Below the pieces are notes generated by a model that did not search any database, was not told the DNA's origin, and was given only the letters and a program-made list of their open reading frames with translations. From Cellulomonas cellasea (GTDB lineage Bacteria; Actinomycetota; Actinomycetes; Actinomycetales; Cellulomonadaceae), in assembly GCF_030372105.1 (NCBI RefSeq), contig NZ_JAUDBQ010000004.1, positions 1-64,000 on the forward strand: a stretch of 64,000 nucleotides of DNA, given 5' to 3'. This document shows, piece by piece, positions 19,201-31,631 of this stretch (positions are counted from its first letter, which is position 1; every line of letters starts with the position of its first letter). The translations under genes and the position numbers were made by a program.

Positions 19201-22200
19201 CAACGACATCGACGCCAGCGGCGGCGAGCTCCTGCTCTCGGAGACCCTGGAGAAGGCCGACGGGATCGACGCGCGCGTCGAGGGGCGCCGGATCATCGTG
19301 CAGGCGCCGTCGAACCCGGGTGTGCTGCAGATCGCGTACACGGTGACCAATGCCCGGGGTGGCCGGGACTCCGCGGTGCTGACGGTCACGGTGCTCGAGG
19401 ACGCGCCCGTGCTGCCGCCGGTCGCCCGTGACGTCGTGGTGCCCGCCATCGACACCCTCGGGCGGGAGAGCGTCGAGGTGGACGTCCTCGCGGTGGCGCA
19501 GAACCCCAGCGGCCCGCTGAGCGACCTCGCCGTGTCAGTGCCCGCGTCGGCGGCCGATGTCGCGACGGTCACCCCCACGGGCAGCGTCGTCATCACGCTG
19601 GTCGACCACGCGCAGACAGTCCCCTACCAGCTGACCAACACCACCTCCAGCACCGCCAGCACCTATGCCTTCATCACGGTGCCCGCGCTCGGGTTCTTCC
19701 CCCCGACGCCCCGGCCCAAGGCGCCGGCGTTGCGGGTGGCGTCCGGCGAGCAACTCGTCATCCCGCTCGACGAGCAGGTGCAGGTCGCCCCCGGGCGCAC
19801 CGCGACCATCGCCGACCCCGACGCGGTGCAGGCCACGAAGTCCGATGGCTCCGACCTGGTGCGGGATCCGACGACGCTGGTGTTCACGTCGGCGGCGGGC
19901 TACGCCGGGCCGGCCTCGATCACGGTCCCGGTGACCGACCGGACGAGCGCGTCCGACACCACCGGCCGCACCTCCGTCATCACGCTGGCGGTCACCGTGT
20001 ACGCGGTGGACGACTACCCCCCGACGTTCGTCGCCCCGCCGATCGCCGTGGCGCCGGGCGAGGAGCCCATCGTCGTCGACCTGCGCACCTTCACCACGGG
20101 ACCCGAGGGCGCCAGCGGCGCAGCCGACGTGTACTCCTACCAGCTCCGCTCCGCCGTGCCCTCCGGGTTCACCGCCACGCTGGACGGCTCGGTGCTGCGC
20201 GTCGCGGCGGGGCGCACCACGTCGAAGGGCACCACCGGGTCCCTCGACGTGGCGCTCGGCTACGGCAGGGCGGGCTCCATGACGGTGCAGGTGGACCTGC
20301 GGGCCACGGCCAGCACCCGGGCGATGCCCCGCGTGGTGGACCGGCACATCCCGGATGGCGTGCAGGGGCGCGACACCGCGGTGGACGCGCTCGCGGGCGC
20401 CTACAACCCGTTCCCCGACACCCCGCTGACCATCGTCGAGGCCGTCGTGGAGACGCCCGGGGCGGGCACGGCGTCCGTCTCCGGCGGCACAGTCAACGTG
20501 CGGCCCGGCGCGGAGTTCGTCGGCGCGATGGTCGTCCGCTTCGCGGTGCGCGACGCCACAGGCGACCCGGACCGGCAGGTCGAGGGCCGCATCACGGTGG
20601 TCGTGCGCGGCAAGCCCGCCACCCCGAAGGCGCCGCGCGTCGTCGAGGTGCGCGACCGCACCGTGGTGCTGAGCTGGGACGCGCCCGACGACAGGGGCGA
20701 GCGCATCACCGGTTACCGGGTGACGGTGCCGGGCAGCACCGAGCGCCAGTGCGCCAGCACCACCTGCACGATCGACAACCTCACGAACGACGTCGAGTAC
20801 ACGTTCACTGTCGCCGCGAAGAACGCCGTCGACTGGTCCGACCCGAGCCCCGCCTCGGCGACGGCGCGGCCCGACGCGGTGCCGGACCGGCCGGAGGCGC
20901 CGGCCCTGAGCTTCGGCGATGGCCAGGTCACGGCAACGTGGAGCGCGCCGACGAGCCCTGGCTCGCCGGTGACCCGCTACGAGGTGATGATCTCGCCTGC
21001 GCCCGGCAGCGGCAGCGCGACCCAGTCCACGTCGTCCCTGTCGGCGACGTTCACGGGGCTGCGCAACGGCACCGCGTACACCGTCCAGGTGCGCGCCTAC
21101 AACAAGCTCCCTGAGCCGAGCGCGTGGAGTCTCGCGTCATCGCCAGAGGTCCCGGCGAAGGCCCCGGAGGCGCCGGTGGTCACGGCCACCGGCACGGTCA
21201 CAGGCTGGTTCGGCACCACGGGCCGCATCGACGTCACCTGGGCGGAGCCGGCCACGAACGGCGCCGAGATCACCCGCTACGAGGTCTCGGTGGACGGCGC
21301 CCAGCCGGCGCCGCTCGGGAACGTGAACAACTACGTCATCGCCGAGGCGGAGCGCGGCCGGAGCTACGACATCCGCGTGCGCGCCGTCAACAAGGCGGGC
21401 GAGGGCCCGTGGGGCTCCGTCACCGGCACCACGTACAGCGCCCCCGACACCCCGAAGGGCCTCTCGGCGACGGCCTCCGCCAATGCCGCCTTCGGTGCCG
21501 GCTCGGTGGTGCTGTCGTGGAGCCCGCCGAGCGACGCCGGGGGCCGGGGGATGTCGATCAGCCGGTATGAGATCGAGGGGCGCGACGACTCCCTGACCTC
21601 CACGACGCTGACGATCCCCAATATCGCGGGCGGCACGACGCTCACCCTGCGGATCCGCGCGGTCAACTCGCGCGACCTGGCCAGCGAGTGGGTCTCCTTC
21701 CCGGCGGTCACCGTGCTGACGGCCCCGGCGGCGCCGCAGCTCTCCGTGACGTCGGGCGGCGTCGACCAGGTTGTCGTCTCCGCTGCCGACGGGGCTGACG
21801 GCGGCGCCGCGATCACGCGTCGCCAGCACCGGATCAACGCCGGGGGGAACCCGTCGAGCGCGGGAGGCTGGGTCGACGGGGCGCCACCGGCGCAGGTGGA
21901 TCAGTCCGGCGGGACCGTCACCGTGGACTACCGCGTCGGGAACTCCGTCGGATGGTCGGAGGCAGTCCGCCAGTCCGCCGCGCCCGGCCAGCCGGCTGTC
22001 CCCGGCGCCCCCACCGGACTGGCCGCGACGTCCCCGCGCGCCGAGGTGCTGGACTTCAGCTGGACGGCGGCGACCGCCAACGGGCGGCCGGTCACCGGTT
22101 ACGAGTGGGAGATCCTGCGCGGCGGGACGAGGCTCTCCGCCGGCTCCGTCGGCGCCGGGGTCGTGAGCGTCGTCGGGGAGGGGGTGGCCGGCGGCGGCGC

Positions 22201-22291
22201 CGTCACGGTCCGCGTCCGGGCGCTGAGCTCCGTCGGCCCGGGGGCCTGGGCGACGTCGGCCGAGATCGCCGTCCCGGCCACGAGCGGATGA
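16241..22291 (+). CDS. Giant single-pass surface protein with Ig/cadherin-like and FN3 repeats
   Basis: A 2016-residue protein. One membrane helix at residues 10-30, after a short basic N-terminus, would leave almost everything outside. Residues about 35-320 have a propeller-like pattern (NDSGVWLTATESLRLGRLN). An acidic linker (DIVPEDEPEEREEDAEG, about 346-365) follows, then roughly ten Ig/cadherin-like modules marked by repeated DPDGD, LANDSD and LANDID motifs, and finally about five FN3 modules (PATPKAPRVVEVRDRTVVLSW and successors) up to the C-terminus. There is no LPXTG sorting signal. Stacked modules of this kind form long rods used in adhesion or scaffolding; that role is inferred. It begins inside the kinase stop codon. 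Confidence 0.9.
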   Translation: MSLIAVRRRTAQVAAVVTVPAVLAVLALVNPGFPLARVDLNDSGVWLTATESLRLGRLNAQVEELNAGLVTTGSRFDVLQDGADVLLVEPLTVSVVDPASVTLAAQVALPSGAEVSMGGGAVAVIAPNGDAWVRPVAQLGSLAPTSDTPDMALGEGGRVVVTDAGVAYGVAAETGDVTRVVLLDGQPQAEAAGTLGAEVEQLTAVGDEPVGLSGSTVRTRQAAIELDGGRDLVLQQPGPADDAVLVATRDALVEAPLGGGDAERHATTGQGVPAAPVRLDGCAHGAWATGTGSYLRVCGDGEPEVLDLEGMSTQDELAFRVNRGIVVLNDTLRGRLWMPQEDTELREPNWEDIVPEDEPEEREEDAEGASTTQDLLAECGTEATIPQATDDEFGVRPGRTMILPVIDNDSSSDCGILAVSEFDQLPEEFGTLQAIYGGRALQVRVNPDASGSAVFTYTISDGRGTGAPSTASVLLTVRDPGLNEAPTQTRIGSLSVEQDAQAQYSALADFTDPDGDDLTLVDATADAGTVRFRQDGTVTYQADGGALGRAQIRLLVSDGQETAEGTLIVDVRAAGSLAPQIDPVHAVTYVDQPVRLQPLDAVRTSGKEPVRLAGVDELAGAKITTDLAAGTFTFSAPRPGTYYVSFVVAAAPQQATGLARIDVLEWPSQVEPPVAVRDRVYLAPGREVTVAPLANDSDPAGGVLVLQSVDVPADSGLRVAILNHELVQISATRTLTAPVSLAYTVSNGPASAVGEISVHPVPASAVAQPPVVENIEVSVRTGGVVTVPVLDHAYDPDGDALTVVPELAEPLGEGEGLLFVSGDVLRYQAPAKALTAHATFIVRDETGNETAATLTVRVHASDATAKAPPRPRDLTARVFEGETVRIAVPLVGIDDDGDGVTLLGVAVAPAKGRVVASGADWLEYEALPGESGTDSFTYAVEDWTGQRAVATVRVGISPRPAASAQITARNDDVTVRPGQRVEVRVLANDIDASGGELLLSETLEKADGIDARVEGRRIIVQAPSNPGVLQIAYTVTNARGGRDSAVLTVTVLEDAPVLPPVARDVVVPAIDTLGRESVEVDVLAVAQNPSGPLSDLAVSVPASAADVATVTPTGSVVITLVDHAQTVPYQLTNTTSSTASTYAFITVPALGFFPPTPRPKAPALRVASGEQLVIPLDEQVQVAPGRTATIADPDAVQATKSDGSDLVRDPTTLVFTSAAGYAGPASITVPVTDRTSASDTTGRTSVITLAVTVYAVDDYPPTFVAPPIAVAPGEEPIVVDLRTFTTGPEGASGAADVYSYQLRSAVPSGFTATLDGSVLRVAAGRTTSKGTTGSLDVALGYGRAGSMTVQVDLRATASTRAMPRVVDRHIPDGVQGRDTAVDALAGAYNPFPDTPLTIVEAVVETPGAGTASVSGGTVNVRPGAEFVGAMVVRFAVRDATGDPDRQVEGRITVVVRGKPATPKAPRVVEVRDRTVVLSWDAPDDRGERITGYRVTVPGSTERQCASTTCTIDNLTNDVEYTFTVAAKNAVDWSDPSPASATARPDAVPDRPEAPALSFGDGQVTATWSAPTSPGSPVTRYEVMISPAPGSGSATQSTSSLSATFTGLRNGTAYTVQVRAYNKLPEPSAWSLASSPEVPAKAPEAPVVTATGTVTGWFGTTGRIDVTWAEPATNGAEITRYEVSVDGAQPAPLGNVNNYVIAEAERGRSYDIRVRAVNKAGEGPWGSVTGTTYSAPDTPKGLSATASANAAFGAGSVVLSWSPPSDAGGRGMSISRYEIEGRDDSLTSTTLTIPNIAGGTTLTLRIRAVNSRDLASEWVSFPAVTVLTAPAAPQLSVTSGGVDQVVVSAADGADGGAAITRRQHRINAGGNPSSAGGWVDGAPPAQVDQSGGTVTVDYRVGNSVGWSEAVRQSAAPGQPAVPGAPTGLAATSPRAEVLDFSWTAATANGRPVTGYEWEILRGGTRLSAGSVGAGVVSVVGEGVAGGGAVTVRVRALSSVGPGAWATSAEIAVPATSG

Positions 22292-22379
22292 CCGATGAGC
22301 CGCCCCGACCCGGGCCGCCCCACGGCGCCGCGGCCCCGAGCACTTCCCTGCACCCGCCCCACCCAGAGAGAGCACCCCG

Positions 22380-23336
22380 ATGACACCTGAGCAAGCGACG
22401 TGGTTCGCCGAGACGTTCGGCACTCTCGTGGACAACGTGGGCCGGGCGGTGCTCGGCAAGGAGCACGCGGTGCGCCTCGCCATGACGGCGATGATCGCCG
22501 AGGGCCACCTGCTGCTGGAGGACGCGCCGGGCACCGGCAAGACGTCGCTGGCCAAGGCCATCGCGGCGACTGTGCAGGGCACCCACCACCGCATCCAGTT
22601 CACGCCGGACCTGCTGCCCAGCGACGTCACCGGCGTGACCATCTACGACCAGGGATCGGGGCGCTTCGAGTTCCATCCCGGCCCGATCTTCGCGTCGGTG
22701 GTGCTGGCCGACGAGATCAACCGGGCCTCGCCGAAGACGCAGTCCGCGCTGCTCGAGGTCATGGAGGAGGCGCAAATCACCGTCGACGGGGTGACGCACC
22801 CGGTGGGCCGCCCGTTCATGGTGATCGCGACGCAGAACCCCATCGAGCAGGCGGGCACCTACCGGCTGCCCGAGGCGCAGCTCGACCGGTTCCTCATCAA
22901 GACGTCCCTGGGCTACCCGGACCGGGCGTCGGCGGTCGAGATCCTCGCGGGCGCCAAGGACCGCACGACGACGCTCAAGCCGAAGATCACCACGCATGCC
23001 GTGGGCGACATGGCGCAGCTCGCGACGACGGTGCACATCGACGCCGCCGTGCTCGACTATGTGGCGCGCCTGCTGGAGGCCACCCGCGAGGACGCGCAGA
23101 CGGCACTCGGCGCCAGTGTGCGCGGAGGCCTGGCGCTGGTGCGCTGCGCGAAGGTCTGGGCCGCGTCCGAGGGGCGCTCGTACGTGGTCCCGGACGACGT
23201 GAAGTCGCTCGCCTCCCCGGTGCTCGCACACCGCCTCATGCTCGACACCGAGGCGGAGTTCGCCGGTGTCACCACCACGCATGTGCTCGACCGGATCGTC
23301 GCCGACACCCAGCCCCCGGCCCTGCGGGCGGTCTGA
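22380..23336 (+). CDS. MoxR-family AAA+ ATPase
   Basis: A 318-residue MoxR AAA+ ATPase, a chaperone-like class that usually matures partner protein complexes encoded beside it. Walker A is DAPGTGKTS (about residues 49-57), Walker B VVLADEINRASPK, sensor 1 MVIATQNPIEQAGTYRLPEAQLDRF, and the C-terminal lid domain is complete. The ATG at 22380 follows AGAGAGAGC. It starts 88 bp after the giant surface gene and is followed by the DUF58 gene after two bases; MoxR-DUF58-transglutaminase is a widely conserved trio. Confidence 0.95.
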   Translation: MTPEQATWFAETFGTLVDNVGRAVLGKEHAVRLAMTAMIAEGHLLLEDAPGTGKTSLAKAIAATVQGTHHRIQFTPDLLPSDVTGVTIYDQGSGRFEFHPGPIFASVVLADEINRASPKTQSALLEVMEEAQITVDGVTHPVGRPFMVIATQNPIEQAGTYRLPEAQLDRFLIKTSLGYPDRASAVEILAGAKDRTTTLKPKITTHAVGDMAQLATTVHIDAAVLDYVARLLEATREDAQTALGASVRGGLALVRCAKVWAASEGRSYVVPDDVKSLASPVLAHRLMLDTEAEFAGVTTTHVLDRIVADTQPPALRAV

Positions 23337-23338
23337 CG

Positions 23339-24484
23339 GTGCCACGGATCAGCCCTGTCGGCTGGGGAGCCCTCGCGGGCGCCCTGGTCGGCGTCGTGCT
23401 CGGCCGGTGGCTCGGCTGGCTCGAGCTCGCGGGCGCCGGGGCGGCGCTGGCCGTGGCGGTGGCGGTGTCGTTGCTCATGACCGTCGGGCGCGACAGGTAC
23501 GTCGTGGACTTGTACCTGGCCGATCACCGGGTGCGGGTGGGGGAGCGCGCCGTCGGGCGGCTCGCGGTGCGCAACACGGCCCGGCACCGGTCGCTGCCCG
23601 CGCGGATCGAGCTGCCCGTCGGGGCGGGCGCGGCGGAGTTGGCGCTGCCGTCGCTGGCCAGCGGCGAGGAGCATGAGGACCTGTTCGCGATCCCCACGAC
23701 GCGGCGCGCCGTCGTCGTGGTGGGGCCGGTGCGCTCGGTGCGCGGCGACCCGCTGGGCCTGGCCCGCAGGCGGCTGCGGTGGACCGAGCCCGCCGAGCTG
23801 TTCGTGCACCCCGAGATCGTCTCCCTGGCGGGCGCGAGCTCGGGCCTGCTGCGCGACCTCGAGGGGCAGTCCACCCGCGACCTGTCCGACAGCGACCTGT
23901 CCTTCCACGCGCTGCGCGACTACGTGGCCGGCGACGACCGCAGGTACATCCATTGGCGCACCACCGCCCGACGTGGCGCGCTGATGGTCAAGCAGTTCGA
24001 GGACACCCGCCGCACCCAGACCGTCGTGGCGCTGTCCACCGACCCGCGCGACTACGCCGACGACGACGAGTTCGAGCTGGCCGTGTCGACTGTGGCCTCG
24101 CTCGGCGTCCAGGTGCTGCGCGAGGAGCGCGACCTCGCCGTGCTCGCGGGCCCAGGACGGCTGCGGGTCGAGACCCCGCCGCGCCTGCTCGACGACTGCG
24201 CCGCGCTGGCCCTGGCGCTCGGCACCGCTGGCGCGGGGGACCTGGGCCGACGCATCGCCCGCGACACCCCGGAGGCGTCGGTGGCCCTGCTGGTCGCGGG
24301 CTCGACGCCCACGGTGGCACAGCTCCGCGCCGGGGTGCGGCATGTGCCCGTCGGCACCCGCACGGTCATGATCACCTGCGCTCTGGGCGCCGAGGTGGAG
24401 GTGCGGACGCAGGGCTCGCTGACCCTCGCCACGCTCGGCGGCCTCGACGACCTGCCCCGGGTGCTGCGCAGGGCGCTCGGATGA
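23339..24484 (+). CDS. DUF58 domain protein, membrane-anchored
   Basis: A 381-residue protein with two N-terminal membrane helices (ALAGALVGVVLGRWLGWLEL, then AGAALAVAVAVSLLM), a beta-rich middle part, and the DUF58 core SDLSFHALRDYVAGDDRRYIHWRTTARRG, followed by a von Willebrand A-like segment. DUF58 proteins are the usual partner of MoxR ATPases and are thought to have a VWA-like fold; the biochemical role is undefined. The GTG start is two bases after the moxR stop, and the stop overlaps the next start (ATGA). Confidence 0.9.
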   Translation: MPRISPVGWGALAGALVGVVLGRWLGWLELAGAGAALAVAVAVSLLMTVGRDRYVVDLYLADHRVRVGERAVGRLAVRNTARHRSLPARIELPVGAGAAELALPSLASGEEHEDLFAIPTTRRAVVVVGPVRSVRGDPLGLARRRLRWTEPAELFVHPEIVSLAGASSGLLRDLEGQSTRDLSDSDLSFHALRDYVAGDDRRYIHWRTTARRGALMVKQFEDTRRTQTVVALSTDPRDYADDDEFELAVSTVASLGVQVLREERDLAVLAGPGRLRVETPPRLLDDCAALALALGTAGAGDLGRRIARDTPEASVALLVAGSTPTVAQLRAGVRHVPVGTRTVMITCALGAEVEVRTQGSLTLATLGGLDDLPRVLRRALG

Positions 24485-26871
24485 GCGCCGTGGTCGCGCG
24501 CACCGGCTGGCGGGCCGCTGTGGACGTGGTGGTGCTGGTCAGCGCCATGGCGGTGGCGTTGATCCCGCTCATTCCCGTGTACGGCGCCGCCGCTGCCGTG
24601 CCGGCCATCGCCGGTGGCCTGGTGCTGGGCGCCGGGGTGGCCGTGCTGGGCGCGCTGCGGCGCTGGTCGGCGATGACCGTCGTGGCGGGGCTGGTGCTCG
24701 CGTACCTGCTGTGCGGCGGGGCGTTCGCGGCGCCGTCGACCACGATCGCGGGGGTGCTGCCGACGGCCGACACGCTGCTGTCGCTGGCGGCCGGCGCGGC
24801 GACGACCTGGAAGCAGGTGCTGACGTTGCAGCCGCCGCTGGGCGCTGCCGCGAACTTCCTCGTCGTGCCGTTCACGTCGGCGCTGGTGGGCTCGGCGGTC
24901 GCCACGGCGACGACGCTGCGGGCACGCCGCCCGGCGCGCGCGGCACTGGCGGCCGTGGCCCCGATGGCCGTGCTGGTGCTGGCCGTGCTGCTCGGCACCC
25001 GGCAGACATTCGCGCCCGTCGCCGCGGGGGTGGCGTTGGGCGTGGTCCTGCTGGGCTGGGCCTCATGGCGCGGGGGCCTGCTCCGGGCCCGGCGGGTCGT
25101 CGCGGTGGTCTCGCTCGTGGGCCTCACCGTGGCCGGTGGGATGGCCGGCGCCCCGCTGGTCGTCGGCGACACGCCCCGGTTCGTGCTGCGCGACGAGATC
25201 GTGCCGCCGTTCGACCCGAGCGCGTACCCGAGCCCGCTGTCAGGCTTCCGCAAGCTCGTCAAGGAGAAGGACGTCGAGCTGTTCACCGCGAGCGGCCTGC
25301 CCGCCGGGGCCCGGGTGCGGCTGGCCACCATGGACCGGTTCGACGGCGTGGTGTGGAACGTGGCCGGGGACGGGTCCGCCGCGGCCTCCGGCGAGTTCCG
25401 GCGGGTGGGCGAGACGATCGACACCTCGGCCAGCGGCGAGCAGGCCCGCGTGCGGATCGAGGTGCGCGAGCTCGCCGGGGTGTGGCTGCCGACCGTCGGC
25501 CAGGCTCGGGCCGTGGAGGTGGAGGGCGCCTCGGACGCCGATCTGCGCTACAACGACGCGACCGGATCGGCGGTGCTCACCAGCGGGCTGCGGCCCGGCC
25601 TGTCCTACACCCTCGACGTGGTGGTGCCGGACGAGCCGTCGGACGAGGTGGTCGGCGACGCCAGCGCGGCGTCGGTGGTCGTCCCGGGCGTCGCCTCCGT
25701 CCCGGACGCCGTCGCCGTCGCGGCCGCCTCGGTGGCCCGCGACGCCGGGACCCCCGTGCAGATCGCCCGCAGCCTGGAGAAGGCGCTCACCGAGGACGGC
25801 TACTTCAGCCACGGGCTCAGCGGCGACTACCCGTCGCTCTCCGGCCACGGCGCCGACCGGCTCACGTCGCTGCTGGGCGGCGACCTGATGGTGGGCGACG
25901 GCGAGCAGTACGCGTCGGCGATGGCGTTGATGGCCCGCCAGATGGGGCTGCCCTCGCGCGTCGTGATCGGCTTCGTGGCGCCTCAGGACCGCGTGGAGGA
26001 CGCCGCGGCGAGCCGTGACGCCGAGCCTGACGCCGACGCCATCACGTTCACCGGCGACGACGTGGAGGCCTGGGTGGAGATCGCGTTCGCCGGGCATGGC
26101 TGGGTCGCGTTCGACCCGACGCCGCCGCGCGCGCAGACCCCGCAGGAGGACGCGACCACCAAGCCGTCCGACCCGGAGCCGCAGGTCGTCCAGCCGCCCC
26201 CGGCGCCGCCCGAGCCCGACTCGCCGCCGGAGGACGACACCGAGCAGCCGCAGGCCCAGGATCCGGACCCCGAGCCGGACAACCGGCCGCTGTGGTGGCG
26301 TGTGCTCCTGGTCGCCGGGGTGGCCACTGCGCCGCTGCTGCTGCTGGCGAGCCCGTTCCTCCTGGTCGTGGCCCTGAAACTGCGTCGCCGCAGGCGCCGT
26401 CGGCGTCACCCGGACGCGGTGGGCAGGGTGGCTGGCGGCTGGGACGAGGTGCTCGACGCGGTGCACGACCTCGGCCGGCCCACGTCGCCACTGGCCACCC
26501 GCCGGGAGACGGCGCAGGCCCTCGCGGGCTCGTTCGCCGACCGCGCGCCGGAGGCGGGGGCGCAGGTCGCCGCCATCGTCCGGGTCCTCGCCGAGGAGGC
26601 CGACGCCGTGGTCTTCGGGCCGGACACGCCAGGCGACCACGTCGCCACGGCCTACTGGTCGCGGGTCGACGCCGCGCTCGCCCGTCTGCGGGCCAGCGTC
26701 TCGCGTCGGCGGTGGTGGCGGTCCAGGGTCTCGCTCGCCTCGGGTCGTGAGCGTCGTCGTCGGGCACGGCGCGACCGGGCGCGCGGCCGGCCGAAGGCGG
26801 GCGCCCATGGCGCCGCACCACACGAGGCCCGTCGTAGCGCGCAAGTCGATCAGGAGGCACGCATCCCATGA
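24481..26871 (+). CDS. Transglutaminase-fold membrane protein, catalytic residues missing
   Basis: A 796-residue TgpA/DUF3488-like protein. About seven membrane helices occupy residues 10-225, an extracytoplasmic region runs to about 600, one further helix (LLVAGVATAPLLLLASPFLLVVALKL) follows, and an Arg-rich cytoplasmic tail ends the protein. The transglutaminase fold is recognisable, but the nucleophile motif reads VGDGEQYASAMALMARQMG with Gly474 where active enzymes have Cys, and the His motif reads EAWVE with Glu529 where active enzymes have HAWVE. The Asp motif FDPTP is kept. It is therefore probably a non-catalytic binding domain. It overlaps both neighbours by four bases. Confidence 0.9.
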   Translation: MSAVVARTGWRAAVDVVVLVSAMAVALIPLIPVYGAAAAVPAIAGGLVLGAGVAVLGALRRWSAMTVVAGLVLAYLLCGGAFAAPSTTIAGVLPTADTLLSLAAGAATTWKQVLTLQPPLGAAANFLVVPFTSALVGSAVATATTLRARRPARAALAAVAPMAVLVLAVLLGTRQTFAPVAAGVALGVVLLGWASWRGGLLRARRVVAVVSLVGLTVAGGMAGAPLVVGDTPRFVLRDEIVPPFDPSAYPSPLSGFRKLVKEKDVELFTASGLPAGARVRLATMDRFDGVVWNVAGDGSAAASGEFRRVGETIDTSASGEQARVRIEVRELAGVWLPTVGQARAVEVEGASDADLRYNDATGSAVLTSGLRPGLSYTLDVVVPDEPSDEVVGDASAASVVVPGVASVPDAVAVAAASVARDAGTPVQIARSLEKALTEDGYFSHGLSGDYPSLSGHGADRLTSLLGGDLMVGDGEQYASAMALMARQMGLPSRVVIGFVAPQDRVEDAAASRDAEPDADAITFTGDDVEAWVEIAFAGHGWVAFDPTPPRAQTPQEDATTKPSDPEPQVVQPPPAPPEPDSPPEDDTEQPQAQDPDPEPDNRPLWWRVLLVAGVATAPLLLLASPFLLVVALKLRRRRRRRRHPDAVGRVAGGWDEVLDAVHDLGRPTSPLATRRETAQALAGSFADRAPEAGAQVAAIVRVLAEEADAVVFGPDTPGDHVATAYWSRVDAALARLRASVSRRRWWRSRVSLASGRERRRRARRDRARGRPKAGAHGAAPHEARRSAQVDQEARIP

Positions 26872-28169
26872 CCGCCGCTTCGCCGCGCTACCTGGTGCCC
26901 GCGCCGTCCGCGCCACTCGGCAGGCGCTTCCTCGCGGGCGTGGTGGACGCCGCGCTCGTCGCGCCGGTGGCCCTCGTGCCGCTCGGCTCGGTGCTCGCCG
27001 TGTGGGCGCAGCAGCTCACCGACTCCGGGTGGGACGGGCTCGACTGGTCCCCGCGCGTGCTCGGCCCGCTGGGGGCCGCGACATTCCTCGGCCTCGTGCT
27101 GCTGACGGCGCAGTGGTGGGCGCATGGCTCGCGTGGCTGGACGGTGGGCCGGCGCCTGCTGGGGCTGCGCACCGTCGACGTGCGCACGGGAGACCCGATC
27201 GGCATGTGGCGCGCCCTGCAGCGCTCGGTGCTCATCGCGGGCGGCTCCTTGGCCTGCCTGGTGGGGCAGTTCGTCATGCTGGCCTCCCCGGCGTTCGACA
27301 GCTCGGGCCGCCACCGCGGCTGGCATGACAAGTTGACGGGGGCGGAGGTCGTGGACGTCCGTGGCCGCGCGGCGGCCCGCCGCCCGGCCTCACGCGGGGG
27401 ATCCACGTCGGGCCGCCAGCGGCCCGAGCGTGTGGAGCTGTTGCCCGTCGACCCGGAGCCTGTGGCCGAGCGTGGCCTCCCGGTCGCCCCGCCGGCCGTG
27501 CCGGACACCTGGGCGGCGCTGGGCCTGACCGGGTCGTCGCCGTCGTCCGGCGAGGAGGACGCGCACGCCGCCGCCTCCCGGCGGCTCACCGCGCTCCTGG
27601 CGGACCGGCACGGCCCGGCGACCGGTGCGCTCGTCCTGCCGCCGCTGCGGGAGCCGGGCGTGGCCCCGGATGTCGACACCCGCCTGATGGAGGTCGTCCG
27701 CCCGGTGCAGTTCGCCGCCAGCCCTGTCGACGACACGCTCGACCCGGAGCTCGAGGTGACCCGGCGGTCGCCCGTCCGGACGCGGGAGGCGCTCGAGGAT
27801 GCGGCGCCGGAAGCCGACGCCGACCCGACAGGCGCCGAGATCGAGCTGCATGACGGCCGTCTGGTGCGGGTCGTCGGCACTGCGCTGATCGGCCGGAACC
27901 CGGTCGCCTCGGACGGCGCGCAGGTGGTGCGGGTGGTGGACCCGGGCAGGTCCGTGTCCAAGACGCACCTGCAGATCGGGATCGACGGCGGCGCCGTCTG
28001 GGTGGCCGATCGCGGCTCCACCAACGGCACCCTCGTGACCTTGGCCGACGGCCAGCAGATCGTGTGCGGCCCCGAGCAGCATGTGCGGCTCCCGGTGGGG
28101 GCGACTGTCTCCTTCGGCAACTGCGGATTGCGCCTGGTCCGAGGCCCGCGGGTGCGTCAGCAGGCCTAG
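26868..28169 (+). CDS. RDD-family membrane protein with C-terminal FHA domain
   Basis: A 433-residue protein. The N-terminal RDD domain (about residues 15-165) has PLGRRFLAGVVDAALVAPVAL and three membrane helices, including GWTVGRRLLGLRTVDVRTGDP. A charged, variable linker follows. The FHA domain fills about residues 325-430 (TALIGRNP, SVSKTHLQI, DRGSTNGTL). RDD domains are small membrane modules of uncertain function. The FHA domain would tether phosphothreonine-bearing proteins to the membrane, making this the second phospho-reader in the cluster. The ATG overlaps the previous stop. Its own TAG stop doubles as the start of a TAGAAT -10 element for the next gene. Confidence 0.92.
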   Translation: MTAASPRYLVPAPSAPLGRRFLAGVVDAALVAPVALVPLGSVLAVWAQQLTDSGWDGLDWSPRVLGPLGAATFLGLVLLTAQWWAHGSRGWTVGRRLLGLRTVDVRTGDPIGMWRALQRSVLIAGGSLACLVGQFVMLASPAFDSSGRHRGWHDKLTGAEVVDVRGRAAARRPASRGGSTSGRQRPERVELLPVDPEPVAERGLPVAPPAVPDTWAALGLTGSSPSSGEEDAHAAASRRLTALLADRHGPATGALVLPPLREPGVAPDVDTRLMEVVRPVQFAASPVDDTLDPELEVTRRSPVRTREALEDAAPEADADPTGAEIELHDGRLVRVVGTALIGRNPVASDGAQVVRVVDPGRSVSKTHLQIGIDGGAVWVADRGSTNGTLVTLADGQQIVCGPEQHVRLPVGATVSFGNCGLRLVRGPRVRQQA

Positions 28170-28179
28170 AATCGCCCGT

Positions 28180-31550
<3,371 letters not shown>

Positions 31551-31563
31551 CCCGCAGCACCTC

Positions 31564-31605
31564 GGCGAAGGCCGCCGGACGCACCCGCGTCTGGCGGCCT
31601 TCGCC
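31564..31605 (+). terminator. Terminator after leuA
   Basis: GGCGAAGGCCGCC (31564-31576) and GGCGGCCTTCGCC (31593-31605) form a perfect 13-bp stem with a 16-base loop, 13 bases after the leuA stop. Confidence 0.8.
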
Positions 31606-31631
31606 GTGCTGCGCCGGGCGCACTCATTCGG

